This document shows, piece by piece, positions 35,006-43,759 of a DNA stretch of 64,000 nt (position 1 is the first letter of the stretch; the number at the start of each line of letters is the position of its first letter). This DNA is from Dyella marensis (lineage in GTDB: Bacteria; Pseudomonadota; Gammaproteobacteria; Xanthomonadales; Rhodanobacteraceae). Below the pieces are notes generated by a model. The model saw only the letters and a list, made by a program, of their open reading frames with translations. It was not told where the DNA came from and ran no database searches. The DNA lies in contig NZ_FONH01000003.1 in assembly GCF_900112865.1 (NCBI RefSeq), forward strand, positions 80,005-144,004, in the 5' to 3' direction. The position numbers and the translations under genes were made by a program.

Positions 35006-35374
35006 ATGCGCGTCATGGTGCTGGTGAAAGCCACCGAGGACAGCGAAAAGGGTTTCGTCCCCACGCCCGAGAACATGGACATGCTCGAAGCGATGGGCCG
35101 CTTCAACGATGAGCTGGCCAAGGCCGGCATCCTGCGCGCGGCCGATGGCCTGACGCCGTCCTCGCAGGGCAAGCGCGTGGCCTTCGACGGCGCCGGGCGC
35201 ATGGTCATCGACGGGCCGTTTGCCGAGACCAAGGAACTGGTCGCCGGTTTCTGGCTGTGGGAGGTCAAGGACATGGAAGAGGCGGTCGCCTGGGTCAAGC
35301 GCTGTCCCAATCCGATGCCGGGGCCGAGCGAGATCGAGATCCGGCCGCTGTACGAGATGGATGATCTGTTATGA
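35006..35374 (+). CDS. YciI-family (DGPF) protein
   Basis: A 122-residue protein typical of the YCII/DGPF-domain family, with MVLVKATEDSEKG, a central IDGPFAETKELVAGFWLWEVKD (the DGPF motif) and a C-terminal EIEIRPLYE. Related proteins accompany ECF sigma factors or act as small enzymes; no sigma factor is adjacent here. AGGAGAGCAGCG precedes the ATG. It is convergent with the alcohol dehydrogenase gene. Confidence 0.88.
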   Translation: MRVMVLVKATEDSEKGFVPTPENMDMLEAMGRFNDELAKAGILRAADGLTPSSQGKRVAFDGAGRMVIDGPFAETKELVAGFWLWEVKDMEEAVAWVKRCPNPMPGPSEIEIRPLYEMDDLL

Positions 35375-35412
35375 AAGCCTGACGGCGAGGTCGTCAGGTG
35401 GGCGGCATCTCT

Positions 35413-36450
35413 TCAATGGGGGCGGTTCGCTTGCTCCATGGTCAGCACCATGCGGAACTTCGCTTCGCCACGCTTCATGCGCCGATAGGCGTCGGGCGCC
35501 CGTTCCAGCGGCATGGTCTCGATCATGGCGCGCACGCCGGCCAGCACGCTGAACTCCAGCGTCTTCTCGTTCTCGTAGGGCGTTCCGGTGATGGAGCCCA
35601 GGATGCTCCGCTCGCCGGCGACGAGCTGGCCCAGCGGGATCGACAGCGGCTCGGCGCCGACACCCAGCACGACCAGCCGTCCCTGCGGCGCCAGTCCGGC
35701 GACGAGTGCGGACACGGTGGCGGCGTGCGCGATGGTGGTGATGATCGCCTGGGCGCCGCCCAGGTCTTTCAGCCTGGCCCCGGCGTCCTGCTCGTTCGTG
35801 TCGATATAGACATGCGCGCCCAGGGCGAGGGCATCCCCGGCGATGTCCTGGCCACGGCCGATGGCAGCGACCTTGAATCCCATGCGTCTGGCGTACTGCA
35901 AGGCCATGTGCCCGAGCCCGCCCACGCCGACTACCGCGACGAGGTCGCCGGCTTCGGCGCCGCATTTCTTCAACGCATTGAAGGTGGCGATGCCGGCGCA
36001 CAGGATGGGCGCGGCTTCCTCGGCGCGCAGTTCGTCGGGAATCGACACCAGGCCGGTACTGCGCGCCACCATCATTTCGGCATAGCCGCCATCGCAGGTG
36101 GCGCCGAGCACCGGCTGGTCGCGGCAAAGCTGGAATTGCCCGCGGCGGCATTCGTCGCATTGGTTGCAATGGCCGCCGAGGCGGCCCACACCGACGCGTT
36201 GCCCGAGCTTCCAGGTTGACGGCGTGCCCGGGCCGAGCGCGGCGATGCGGCCGACCACTTCATGGCCGGGCACGCGCGGCGGCCGGGTAGCGGGATTTGC
36301 GCGCTCGATGTCCGCCGCATCCGCGCCGCAGATACCGCAGGCTTCGACTTCGATCAGCACTTCGCCATGTTGCGGTACGGGCGTGGGGCGCTCGACCAGC
36401 TCGAGCACTCCCGACGCGGCGATCTGCATGGCGCGGTAGGTGTCTTTCAT
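35413..36450 (-). CDS. Zinc-dependent alcohol dehydrogenase (MDR family)
   Basis: A 345-residue medium-chain dehydrogenase with catalytic-zinc residues in CGICGAD and GHEVVGRI, a structural-zinc-like cluster HCNQCDECRRGQFQLC, and NAD-binding VVGVGGLGHMALQYA. The structural cluster HCNQCDxC(x7)C is that of cinnamyl-alcohol dehydrogenase/AdhA-type enzymes. It should oxidise primary alcohols or reduce aldehydes. It starts 36 bases after the SDR gene stop on the same strand, so the two are likely co-transcribed, under the divergent LysR gene. Confidence 0.92.
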   Translation of the reverse strand: MKDTYRAMQIAASGVLELVERPTPVPQHGEVLIEVEACGICGADAADIERANPATRPPRVPGHEVVGRIAALGPGTPSTWKLGQRVGVGRLGGHCNQCDECRRGQFQLCRDQPVLGATCDGGYAEMMVARSTGLVSIPDELRAEEAAPILCAGIATFNALKKCGAEAGDLVAVVGVGGLGHMALQYARRMGFKVAAIGRGQDIAGDALALGAHVYIDTNEQDAGARLKDLGGAQAIITTIAHAATVSALVAGLAPQGRLVVLGVGAEPLSIPLGQLVAGERSILGSITGTPYENEKTLEFSVLAGVRAMIETMPLERAPDAYRRMKRGEAKFRMVLTMEQANRPH

Positions 36451-36485
36451 CGTGGCGCTCCCGCCCGGTTGCGTTTCGTGCTGAC

Positions 36486-37259
36486 TCAGTTGCGTCCGGC
36501 CATCACGCCGCCGTCGACATCCCAGATCGCGCCGGTGACCCAGCTGGCCTTGTCCGACAGCAGGAACACGATCGCTTCGGCGACATCCTGCGGCGTGCCG
36601 ACGCGGCCGATCGGGTGGAAGCTGTTGAAGCCTTGCAAGGCGCTGTGCACTTCGGCCTTCGGAATGAAGCCTTCATAGATCGGCGTCTGCACCACGGCGG
36701 GCGACACGGCATTGACGCGGATATGCTTCGGCGCCAGCTCCATCGCCAGGTGCTGGGTCAGCGCATGCAGGCCGGCCTTGGCCATCGAATATGCCGACGA
36801 CGGCGTGGCTGCGATGGCCTGCTTCGCCCACATCGAGCCGATGTTGACGATGGCGCCGGTGCGGCCAGCGTCGATCATGTGCGTCGCGACCTTCTGCGTG
36901 ATGAAGAAGAACGCCTTGTTGAGTTGCATGTACTGGTCGTAGTCCGCCGGCTGGTGTTCCAGGAAAGACTTGGGGAAGAACACGCCTGCGGCATTGACCA
37001 GCAAATCGATGTCGCGGTGCTGCGCATCGATGGCGTGGAGCAGAGCGGCCAGTCCTGCGTCGCTGGACAGGTTCGCCGTCAGGGCCTCGACCTGGCCCAG
37101 GGCGGCCAGTTGCGCGCGCGCCTCTTCGGTCTTGTCGGCGCGCTGGCCGACGATGACGGCGCTGCCGCCTTCGGCGAGCACCATGCGCGCCGTCTGCAGG
37201 CCCATGCCGCTGGTGCCGCCGACGACCAGCAGCTTCTTGTCTTTGAATGCCTTGCTCAT
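36486..37259 (-). CDS. SDR family oxidoreductase
   Basis: A 257-residue classical short-chain dehydrogenase: GGTSGMG cofactor motif (14-20), NAAG, catalytic Ser in NIGSMW and Tyr/Lys in YSMAK, and the C-terminal WDVDGG typical of the family. Redox partner substrates are unknown. It is first of a two-gene unit with the zinc alcohol dehydrogenase. The LysR gene at 37441 is divergent, 181 bases away, and is the natural candidate regulator. Confidence 0.92.
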   Translation of the reverse strand: MSKAFKDKKLLVVGGTSGMGLQTARMVLAEGGSAVIVGQRADKTEEARAQLAALGQVEALTANLSSDAGLAALLHAIDAQHRDIDLLVNAAGVFFPKSFLEHQPADYDQYMQLNKAFFFITQKVATHMIDAGRTGAIVNIGSMWAKQAIAATPSSAYSMAKAGLHALTQHLAMELAPKHIRVNAVSPAVVQTPIYEGFIPKAEVHSALQGFNSFHPIGRVGTPQDVAEAIVFLLSDKASWVTGAIWDVDGGVMAGRN

Positions 37260-37440
37260 GGCGAAAACCTCTCGGCCCGCCCGCAGGCGGTGCGTTGGAA
37301 GAAAAACTATCTATGCGAAGCGGTTGCGCGGCCCGACCTGAGCAGCGGATAGCTACCGATATGCGGAAGATTCTTCGCCGGTCTCCATGCGCTGACAAAC
37401 GAGATAAACTGCTGCTCACCGAAAGAAAATCTATGCCGCT

Positions 37441-38352
37441 ATGAAGTCGCCGGTTCACCTGAACGCACTGCGCGCATTCGAGGCCAGCGCCCGCCACCAG
37501 AGCTTTTCCGCGGCGGCCGACGAGCTTCACGTCACTCCGGCTGCCGTCGGCCAGCTGGTACGCACGCTGGAGGATTGGCTAGGGACGCCGCTGTTCCATC
37601 GCGGCTCCAGCGGCAAGGCGCGACTCGTTCCCACCGAAGCCGCCGAACGCGCATTGCCCGATATCCGCGCAGGCTTCGACAGGTTGGCCGTCGGCATGGA
37701 GCGCCTGCAGGAAGGCTCGACCAGTGGCGTGCTCACCGTGGCCGTCAGCCCGGCGTTCGCCGCGAAATGGCTGTTGCCGCGCATCGAAAGTTTCCAGCTC
37801 GCCTGGCCGGATACCGACGTGCGCCTGGATACCAACCTCAAGCCGGTGGATTTCCTGGCGCAGCGGATCGATATCGGCGTGCGTTACGGCACTGGCAGCT
37901 GGCCGGGACTGGTCGCGGACAAGCTGATGGACGAAGAGGTCTATCCGGTGTGCTCGCCGGCGTGGGCGAGGGGGCACCCGCGTGTGAAGAAACCTCGCGA
38001 CCTGGCCGGAGTAACGCTGATCCACGACTTGTCGATGGACAGCCACAGCGGGTTTCCCACCTGGGAGGCGTGGCTGCGGAAGGCAGGCGCGCCGATGGTC
38101 GCCGCCGCTCGCGGCATGCAGATCAACAACTCCGCTGCGGTACTGCAGGCCGCGATCGAAGGACATGGCATCGCGCTGGCACGCAGCGTCATGGCGCACG
38201 ACGACCTGGTGGCCGGGCGGCTGGTCCGGTTGTTTCCGGAAGTCACTTTTGCTTCGCCATTGGCCTACCACGTCGTCTACCGCGCGGAATCCGCCGCGCT
38301 TGCACGCCTGATGGCGTTCAGGACATGGCTGCTCGAAGAGGCTTTGGCATAG
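37441..38352 (+). CDS. LysR family transcriptional regulator (GcvA-like)
   Basis: A 303-residue regulator with an N-terminal winged helix-turn-helix (LNALRAFEASARHQSFSAAADELHVTPAAVGQLVRTLE, within 8-46) and a periplasmic-binding-protein-like effector domain (about 92-295). This opening is the GcvA/AmpR-type version. It is divergent from the SDR-ADH genes and presumably regulates them; the inducer is unknown. Confidence 0.92.
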   Translation: MKSPVHLNALRAFEASARHQSFSAAADELHVTPAAVGQLVRTLEDWLGTPLFHRGSSGKARLVPTEAAERALPDIRAGFDRLAVGMERLQEGSTSGVLTVAVSPAFAAKWLLPRIESFQLAWPDTDVRLDTNLKPVDFLAQRIDIGVRYGTGSWPGLVADKLMDEEVYPVCSPAWARGHPRVKKPRDLAGVTLIHDLSMDSHSGFPTWEAWLRKAGAPMVAAARGMQINNSAAVLQAAIEGHGIALARSVMAHDDLVAGRLVRLFPEVTFASPLAYHVVYRAESAALARLMAFRTWLLEEALA

Positions 38353-38539
38353 CGCATGAGTTGCATGGCGAGCTGCATGCTCACAGTGGTGCAGGTGCCG
38401 ATATCTGTACAGGTCCATAACCTGAAATGTGTGCAGCCGCACGTGGCCGATCGTCGCGGCCTCATGCACACATAATTTTGCGGCGCGGTAGGGATACTCG
38501 GCGGTTGCCACGCCTGGTGGCGATCTTCGAGAGCGACGC

Positions 38540-39784
38540 ATGACCATCCGCCATCGCATTCCTTGCGCGCCGCAGACCGATGCCCCGCACGGCCAGCCGC
38601 CCATGCCTCCCGCCGCTCGCCGCACCGGATACCTGCTCGCGATCGGCGCCGCAATCGCCGCGGCCACGCCGTTTTCGGCCGCCTTCGCGCAGAGCCAGCC
38701 ATTCCCCGCTTCAGGCTCCGCCAATCAGGTCGCGGTCGCCAATGCGCTGCAGTCTCTGCCGGCGGGCAATGCGCTGCGGACGTCGCTGCAGGGCCAATGG
38801 CCGGCTGACCTGGCGGCTGCGCGCGCCGGATACGACCGTCTTTCAGGCGAGATCCACGCCGCGGTCGCCACGCAGATGATCGACGACAGCCATTTTGCCC
38901 GGGACGCAGTTTTCGCCCGGCTTTCCTGTGCGGCAGGCTGCGCCGACGGCAGCCATCTGTGGGCGCAGGCCGCCGGCGGCTGGAGCCACCAGGGCAATAA
39001 CGGCAATGCCGGTGCGGTCTCGCGCAGCATGGGCGGCGTGATGGGTGGCGTCGACACACTGATCTTCGGCGATCGTTGGCGCGTGGGCCTGTTGTTCGGC
39101 TATGACCACTCGCGCATCGACGCGGACAGCCGCGACTCCACCGCAACGACGCACGACACCACCTACGGCGCGTATGCCGGCACGCAGTGGGATGCACTTA
39201 CGCTCAAGCTCGGCGCGGCCTATGTGCGCCATGACATCTGGACGGATCGGTCGGTGCAGGTGCCTGGGCTGGCTGCCGCTCATCTGGGCACCGACTACTA
39301 CGGACATACCGCGCAGGCCTTCGCCGAACTCGCCTATGGTCTGCGCTGGGGCGCCAGTTCGTGGCAACCCTATCTGCAACTGGCGCGGGTGAAGCAGGAT
39401 TTCGAATCGTTCCGCGAATCCGGTGGCACCGCCGCGCTCGCCGGCAGCAGCCACGAAGCCGACGTGACGTATTCCACCCTGGGCCTGCGTTTCGTGGCCG
39501 ACCGTTTCCAGCTCGGCAGCGTGGCAGTGAATGCGCGCGCCGGCCTGGGCTGGCGCCACGCGATGGGCGACGTGGACGTCGCGCATGCGCTGGCGTTCCG
39601 GGCCGGCGGGCGTGCCTACGACGTGCGCGGGCTGGTGGTGAGCCGTAACGTCGGCGTGCTCGACGCCGGCCTGGATTTCACCCTGGCACCCAATGCGGTG
39701 TTCTCGCTCAGCTACACCGGTCAGGCCGGCAGCCAGCGTTTCGTCGACCAGGATCTGACGGCCTCCATGTCGGTGCGCTTCTGA
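38540..39784 (+). CDS. Short autotransporter-type outer-membrane beta-barrel protein
   Basis: A 414-residue protein with a long signal region (to about residue 50, AFA), a short helical stretch of about 90 residues (residues 55-130) and a full autotransporter beta domain (about 140-414: HLWAQAAGGWSHQ, YGAYAGTQWDALTLKLGAAYVRHDIW, terminal VRF). Normal autotransporters have passengers of several hundred residues; here almost none remains. GAGAGCGACGC precedes the ATG. The protein could be a plain barrel, or a remnant of a larger autotransporter. A C-A-A-G-C pair near residue 131-136 may form a disulfide. Confidence 0.82.
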   Translation: MTIRHRIPCAPQTDAPHGQPPMPPAARRTGYLLAIGAAIAAATPFSAAFAQSQPFPASGSANQVAVANALQSLPAGNALRTSLQGQWPADLAAARAGYDRLSGEIHAAVATQMIDDSHFARDAVFARLSCAAGCADGSHLWAQAAGGWSHQGNNGNAGAVSRSMGGVMGGVDTLIFGDRWRVGLLFGYDHSRIDADSRDSTATTHDTTYGAYAGTQWDALTLKLGAAYVRHDIWTDRSVQVPGLAAAHLGTDYYGHTAQAFAELAYGLRWGASSWQPYLQLARVKQDFESFRESGGTAALAGSSHEADVTYSTLGLRFVADRFQLGSVAVNARAGLGWRHAMGDVDVAHALAFRAGGRAYDVRGLVVSRNVGVLDAGLDFTLAPNAVFSLSYTGQAGSQRFVDQDLTASMSVRF

Positions 39785-40023
39785 AGCGCGACCGGTAAGC
39801 ACCGGCGGCCCGAAGTCCTGACGCTCGATGCGGCTCAGGACCTCGGGTCATTAAGCGCAAGTCTGGAATGTCACGCCGGGACAGGCATGGCCGTGCATAG
39901 AAGCGGACACCGCTCACATTTGGACGTCTAAACGACGCGAAATCCCTCGGATGTAAGACGGGACTTTTTGCGGCGCAGCGTGACAGGTCACGCGTTCAGC
40001 GCCTTAATTTGGCGGCAGGGGAT

Positions 40024-40037
40024 TTAGATCGATCTAA
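40024..40037. promoter_or_regulatory. LacI-type palindrome, copy 1
   Basis: TTAGATCGATCTAA is a perfect 14-base palindrome with central CpG, the usual form of LacI/GalR-family operators. It lies 474 bases before the receptor start and has a second copy at 40385-40398. No LacI gene is in the window, so the binding factor is inferred. Confidence 0.6.
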
Positions 40038-40384
40038 TTCAAGTTATTTCAATCCGGTCGCACAGCGCTGGCCCGGAATGACTTGAGTGGACGGGGAGGG
40101 GAGCCATGGATGCGCGCGTCATGCGCCGTCCGGCAGCGGCCGCTTCCCGCGACAGGTGCAGAAGAACGGGAGGCCGTCGCATGAAACCTGAAGTCGCCCG
40201 CCATCGCATGCCTGGCCGCACGGCCGGCGTCATCGCATCGGCCGACGGCCGGTGCGGCCATGCACGTGTTCGCCGCGCGGCTCCCTCGCTTCGGCGGCAG
40301 CAGGCCGCGCGCTCCGCAATCGCACATCCCGCACGTTGAAGCACAGCCCCGTCGAGCTTCGTGCCCGCCGGTATTCAGAAAAGT

Positions 40385-40398
40385 TTTGATCGATCCAA
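40385..40398. promoter_or_regulatory. LacI-type palindrome, copy 2
   Basis: TTTGATCGATCCAA agrees with copy 1 at 12 of 14 bases; both fit TTNGATCGATCNAA. It lies 113 bases before the receptor start. The shared flank AATTC after both copies extends the similarity. Two operators about 360 bases apart would allow looping. Confidence 0.6.
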
Positions 40399-40511
40399 TT
40401 CGAGCTCAGGGAGAACGCCGCCACCCATTGCGCATACCAGGCATGTGATCAAACGGGGGATCACCGCGCCGAATCCATGACGGCGCATATCACGTAGGGG
40501 AACCGAGAGAC

Positions 40512-43500
40512 ATGACTTACCTGCCACACATGTTGACGCGTAAACCGCTGTACTCCGCCCTCGCCCTGGCGACCTTGTCGCTCGGCGGCTGTCTGGGCAT
40601 GCCCGCTGCGGCCCTTGCCGCGCAGGCGACCGGGCCCGCCGCGAGCCCGGCGACCGCCGCGCCGCCGCCGCAGGCCACCGATGGCGCGCAGGAGAAGAAG
40701 GACACCAAGGGAAAGAATGGGGAGGCCAACAACCCCACGACCTTGCAGACCGTCGTCGTCACGAGCTTCCGCCAGTCGGTCGACCAGAACATGCAGGACA
40801 AGCGCGATTCCAATTCGATCGTCGAAGTGATCAATGCGCAGAACATCGCGCAGTTTCCCGCCAAGAACATCGCCGATGCCCTGGCGCATGTGCCCGGCGT
40901 GGTGATCAGCCGCGAGTCGGGTGAAGGCAAGACCGTCAGCATCCGTGGCCTCGCGCCCGAGCTGACGCTGACCCAGTTGAACGGCAACTACGTGGCGTCG
41001 GCCGACACGTCGGCGGGCCTCTCGCGTTCGTTCAACTACACCTTGTTCCCGGCCAATATGTTCTCGGACATCAAGCTCTACAAGAGCCTTGAAGCGCGCC
41101 TGGACGAAGGCGGCATCGGCGGCAACGTCGACCTGCGCACGCGCCGTCCGCTGGAGATGGATGCGAACGAAGGCTTCATCTCCGGCACCGCCGCGAGCTC
41201 CGACACCAGCTCGAAGACGGAACCGCAGGCCTCCGCACTGTGGTCGTGGAAGAACAAGGACGAAACCTTCGGCGTCCTCGTCGCGGGCTCCTACCAGAAG
41301 CGTCAGGCGACCACCTATGAAGCCGATGCCACGAGCTGGCACTGGTGGTCGGATAACTGCACGGACCACGTCACTTGCACCCAGCCGCCGGTGGACGTCA
41401 ACGGCCGGCCGTACCCATCCGCGGTCAATAACAACATCGACCTGTGGGGCAATGGCGTCGTCGACCAGGCGGGGCATGTCTCCAACGGCTTCTGGATGCC
41501 GCAGCAGTTCGCCACCAGCCGCAACGACCTGACCCTGAAGACCAAGGGCGCCCAGGCCACGATGCAGTTCAAGCCGAGCGACCACTTCCTGCTGACCGGC
41601 AACTACTTCCGCTTCCAGCGCCAGCAGACCCAGATCACCAACACCCTGGAAATTCCCGAGTGGGGTCTGCCCAATAACAGCAACTACGCCGACCAGAACG
41701 GCCGTCTGCTCGCGCCCAACGGCCTGAGCTTCGACAAGTCCGGCACGGTCGTCAACGGGGCCAACTACGTGCTGCCGCCTGCGGGCGTCGGTTGCAACGC
41801 TGCGGTGAACCCGGTCACCGGCGCCGCCCGCCAGGCGGTGGACGTGTGCTCGACGGAAATCCCGTGGCTCAACGGCAATTACTCGGTCGAGAAGGCCACC
41901 TCGCAGACCCTCAACCTGGAAGGCGAATGGGATAACGGCGGCAGCCTCAGCGGCTCGTTCAACGTCGGCCGGACCTGGGCGAAGGGCGGTCCCTCCATCG
42001 AACTGGGCATGGCGGCCAAGCCGCGCAATTTCGTCAATGGCCAGTGGGTGGACGGCAGCACCGGGGCGGCATGGACCTTCAGCGGCAAGCCGGGCATCGT
42101 CGCCGACCAGTCGGTGCTGCAGAACATGCTGGCCGGCGCCGGCCAGGTCGACCTGGGTTCGACCGGCTCCAACATGGTGAATACCCGCACCTCGCAGAAC
42201 TTCGCGCAGGCGGACTTCACCTGGGCGTTCGAGTCCTCGTGGCTGCAGTCGCTGCAGTTCGGCGCGAAGTACAGCGACGCCAATGCCGAGCAGCAGAGCA
42301 ACGAAGTGCGCTGGTACTGCAAGGGCACCACCTCGCAGTTCCAGACCTGCGATCCGACCGCGGGCCAGCTGCCGGCCAGCTTCCTGTTGCCGAATTACCT
42401 CAATGGCGCGAACCACGCCTACGAGGACAGCATCTTCCCGGCGATCAATTTCCCGGCGTACTACAACCACCTCAATTCGACCTATGACCGGGTGATCTAC
42501 AACAAGCCGCAGAACAAGTCGTCGATCGGCGAGAAGATCGCCGCCGCCTACGTGCAGGCGAACTTCGACACGGGCACCGTACGCGGCAACGTCGGCTTGC
42601 GCTTCGTTTCCACCAAGCAGGACCTCACGGTCGCCAACCAGGTCACCACCAACAATGCGGTGTACTACCACGATGCCGCCGGCAACATCCTGATCTGCCC
42701 GGCCTCGGGCGTGAACGCGGGTGGCGGCAAGTGCGCGCCGGGCGACTTCCAGTACCTGCCGCGCGAAGTGGCGGTGGTGGAAGCCTTCACCAACTCGACC
42801 ACCAACAAGCGCTACAACAAGCTCCTGCCGAGCTTCAACGTCGCGTGGACGATCGCCGATCAGTTCGTCCTGCGCGCCGCCGGCTCGCAGGCGTTGGCCC
42901 GCGCCAACTACACCGACCTGGCCCAGCTCGGCCAGCTCACCAACAACACGCAGGACTACTACAACGACCGCAAGCAGTTCGGCGCGCCACTGCCGGGTTG
43001 GTACGGTTCCGGCGCCAATGCCGACCTGAAGCCCTTCACGGCGACCCAGTTCGACCTCGCCGGCGAGTGGTACTACGCCCCCCACGGCGTCGTCGGCATC
43101 GACCTGTTCCAGAAGAAGGTGAAGAACTTCGTCGTCCCGGTCACCGTCAACAACATCGACGTGAACGTGGGCGGTACCCAGACCAACTTCCGCCAGTACA
43201 GCACCAATGCCAACGGCCGCTCCGGCACGTCGAAGGGCATTGAGTTCTACGCGCAGCACACCTGGGACTCGGGCTTCGGCTATATCGCCAACTACACGCT
43301 CAACAAGACCAATGAAACCGCAGTGACGCTGGGAGATACGCAGGTGGGCAAGGCCGAGCTGATCGGCAGCGCGAAGTACGCGGCGAATGTCTCGCTGTTC
43401 TACGAAAAGAACGGCCTGCTGCTGCGCGCCAGCGAGAACTGGACGGGCCGCACGATGCAGGGCCTGACCGCGGGTTTGCCGATCTACGCGCAGCCGTATC

Positions 43501-43697
43501 ACCAGATCGACCTGAACGGCGACTACGAGATCAACAAGCACTTCATGGTCACCGCGTCGATCATCAACTTCAACAAGGCAACGCCGCACACCTACCTGGG
43601 CGGCGACACGCGCGCGCGCCTGGTCCAGTTGATGTATCCGGGCCGCCAGTACTACCTGGGCGTGACCTACAAGTTCGGTGGAGACAGCAACAAGTAA
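40512..43697 (+). CDS. TonB-dependent receptor, probable carbohydrate uptake
   Basis: A 1061-residue outer-membrane receptor: signal peptide (to about residue 37, ALAA), a Pro/Ala and Lys-rich linker, a TonB-box-like VVVTSF (about residue 80), plug domain (NSIVEVINAQNIAQFP, DALAHVPGVVISR, SIRGL) and a C-terminal barrel of 22 predicted strands ending in VTYKFGGDSNK. The plug opening resembles receptors of Xanthomonadales carbohydrate-utilisation loci. The adjacent GH92 alpha-mannosidase and upstream palindromes suggest import of mannose-containing oligosaccharides. A G/C-rich terminator follows 12 bases after the stop. Confidence 0.92.
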   Translation: MTYLPHMLTRKPLYSALALATLSLGGCLGMPAAALAAQATGPAASPATAAPPPQATDGAQEKKDTKGKNGEANNPTTLQTVVVTSFRQSVDQNMQDKRDSNSIVEVINAQNIAQFPAKNIADALAHVPGVVISRESGEGKTVSIRGLAPELTLTQLNGNYVASADTSAGLSRSFNYTLFPANMFSDIKLYKSLEARLDEGGIGGNVDLRTRRPLEMDANEGFISGTAASSDTSSKTEPQASALWSWKNKDETFGVLVAGSYQKRQATTYEADATSWHWWSDNCTDHVTCTQPPVDVNGRPYPSAVNNNIDLWGNGVVDQAGHVSNGFWMPQQFATSRNDLTLKTKGAQATMQFKPSDHFLLTGNYFRFQRQQTQITNTLEIPEWGLPNNSNYADQNGRLLAPNGLSFDKSGTVVNGANYVLPPAGVGCNAAVNPVTGAARQAVDVCSTEIPWLNGNYSVEKATSQTLNLEGEWDNGGSLSGSFNVGRTWAKGGPSIELGMAAKPRNFVNGQWVDGSTGAAWTFSGKPGIVADQSVLQNMLAGAGQVDLGSTGSNMVNTRTSQNFAQADFTWAFESSWLQSLQFGAKYSDANAEQQSNEVRWYCKGTTSQFQTCDPTAGQLPASFLLPNYLNGANHAYEDSIFPAINFPAYYNHLNSTYDRVIYNKPQNKSSIGEKIAAAYVQANFDTGTVRGNVGLRFVSTKQDLTVANQVTTNNAVYYHDAAGNILICPASGVNAGGGKCAPGDFQYLPREVAVVEAFTNSTTNKRYNKLLPSFNVAWTIADQFVLRAAGSQALARANYTDLAQLGQLTNNTQDYYNDRKQFGAPLPGWYGSGANADLKPFTATQFDLAGEWYYAPHGVVGIDLFQKKVKNFVVPVTVNNIDVNVGGTQTNFRQYSTNANGRSGTSKGIEFYAQHTWDSGFGYIANYTLNKTNETAVTLGDTQVGKAELIGSAKYAANVSLFYEKNGLLLRASENWTGRTMQGLTAGLPIYAQPYHQIDLNGDYEINKHFMVTASIINFNKATPHTYLGGDTRARLVQLMYPGRQYYLGVTYKFGGDSNK

Positions 43698-43708
43698 GAA
43701 GAAACGAC

Positions 43709-43744
43709 GGGGCCGGGTGCATTACCCGGCCCCTTCTTCTTTTC
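43709..43744 (+). terminator. Strong intrinsic terminator between receptor and GH92 genes
   Basis: A perfect ten-base G/C stem (43709-43718 with 43724-43733, loop GCATT) is followed by a T-rich tract (TTCTTCTTTTC). It sits between two genes that should act together, 27 bases before the GH92 start at 43760. That suggests incomplete termination giving more receptor than enzyme, rather than a unit boundary. Confidence 0.85.
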
Positions 43745-43759
43745 GAGAAGGAAAACCGC

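Larger units (their letters stand above)
39785..40511. other. Long leader region of the TonB-dependent receptor locus
   Basis: This 727-base stretch has no convincing gene. It contains two LacI-type palindromes (40024-40037 and 40385-40398, listed separately), an AT-richer patch around 40008-40060 that may be promoter DNA, and short G/C-rich filler. The long distance suggests an untranslated leader or regulation at a distance for the receptor gene. Confidence 0.5.

Noticed and set aside
40010-40511. A small gene between the two LacI-type palindromes
   Set aside because: The short frames are Arg/Ala-rich with no ribosome-binding site and overlap the operator sequences.
40461-43589. A 1042-residue open frame opposite the TonB receptor
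   Set aside because: Same reason: an antisense shadow, Val/Gly/Arg-rich, without family similarity.
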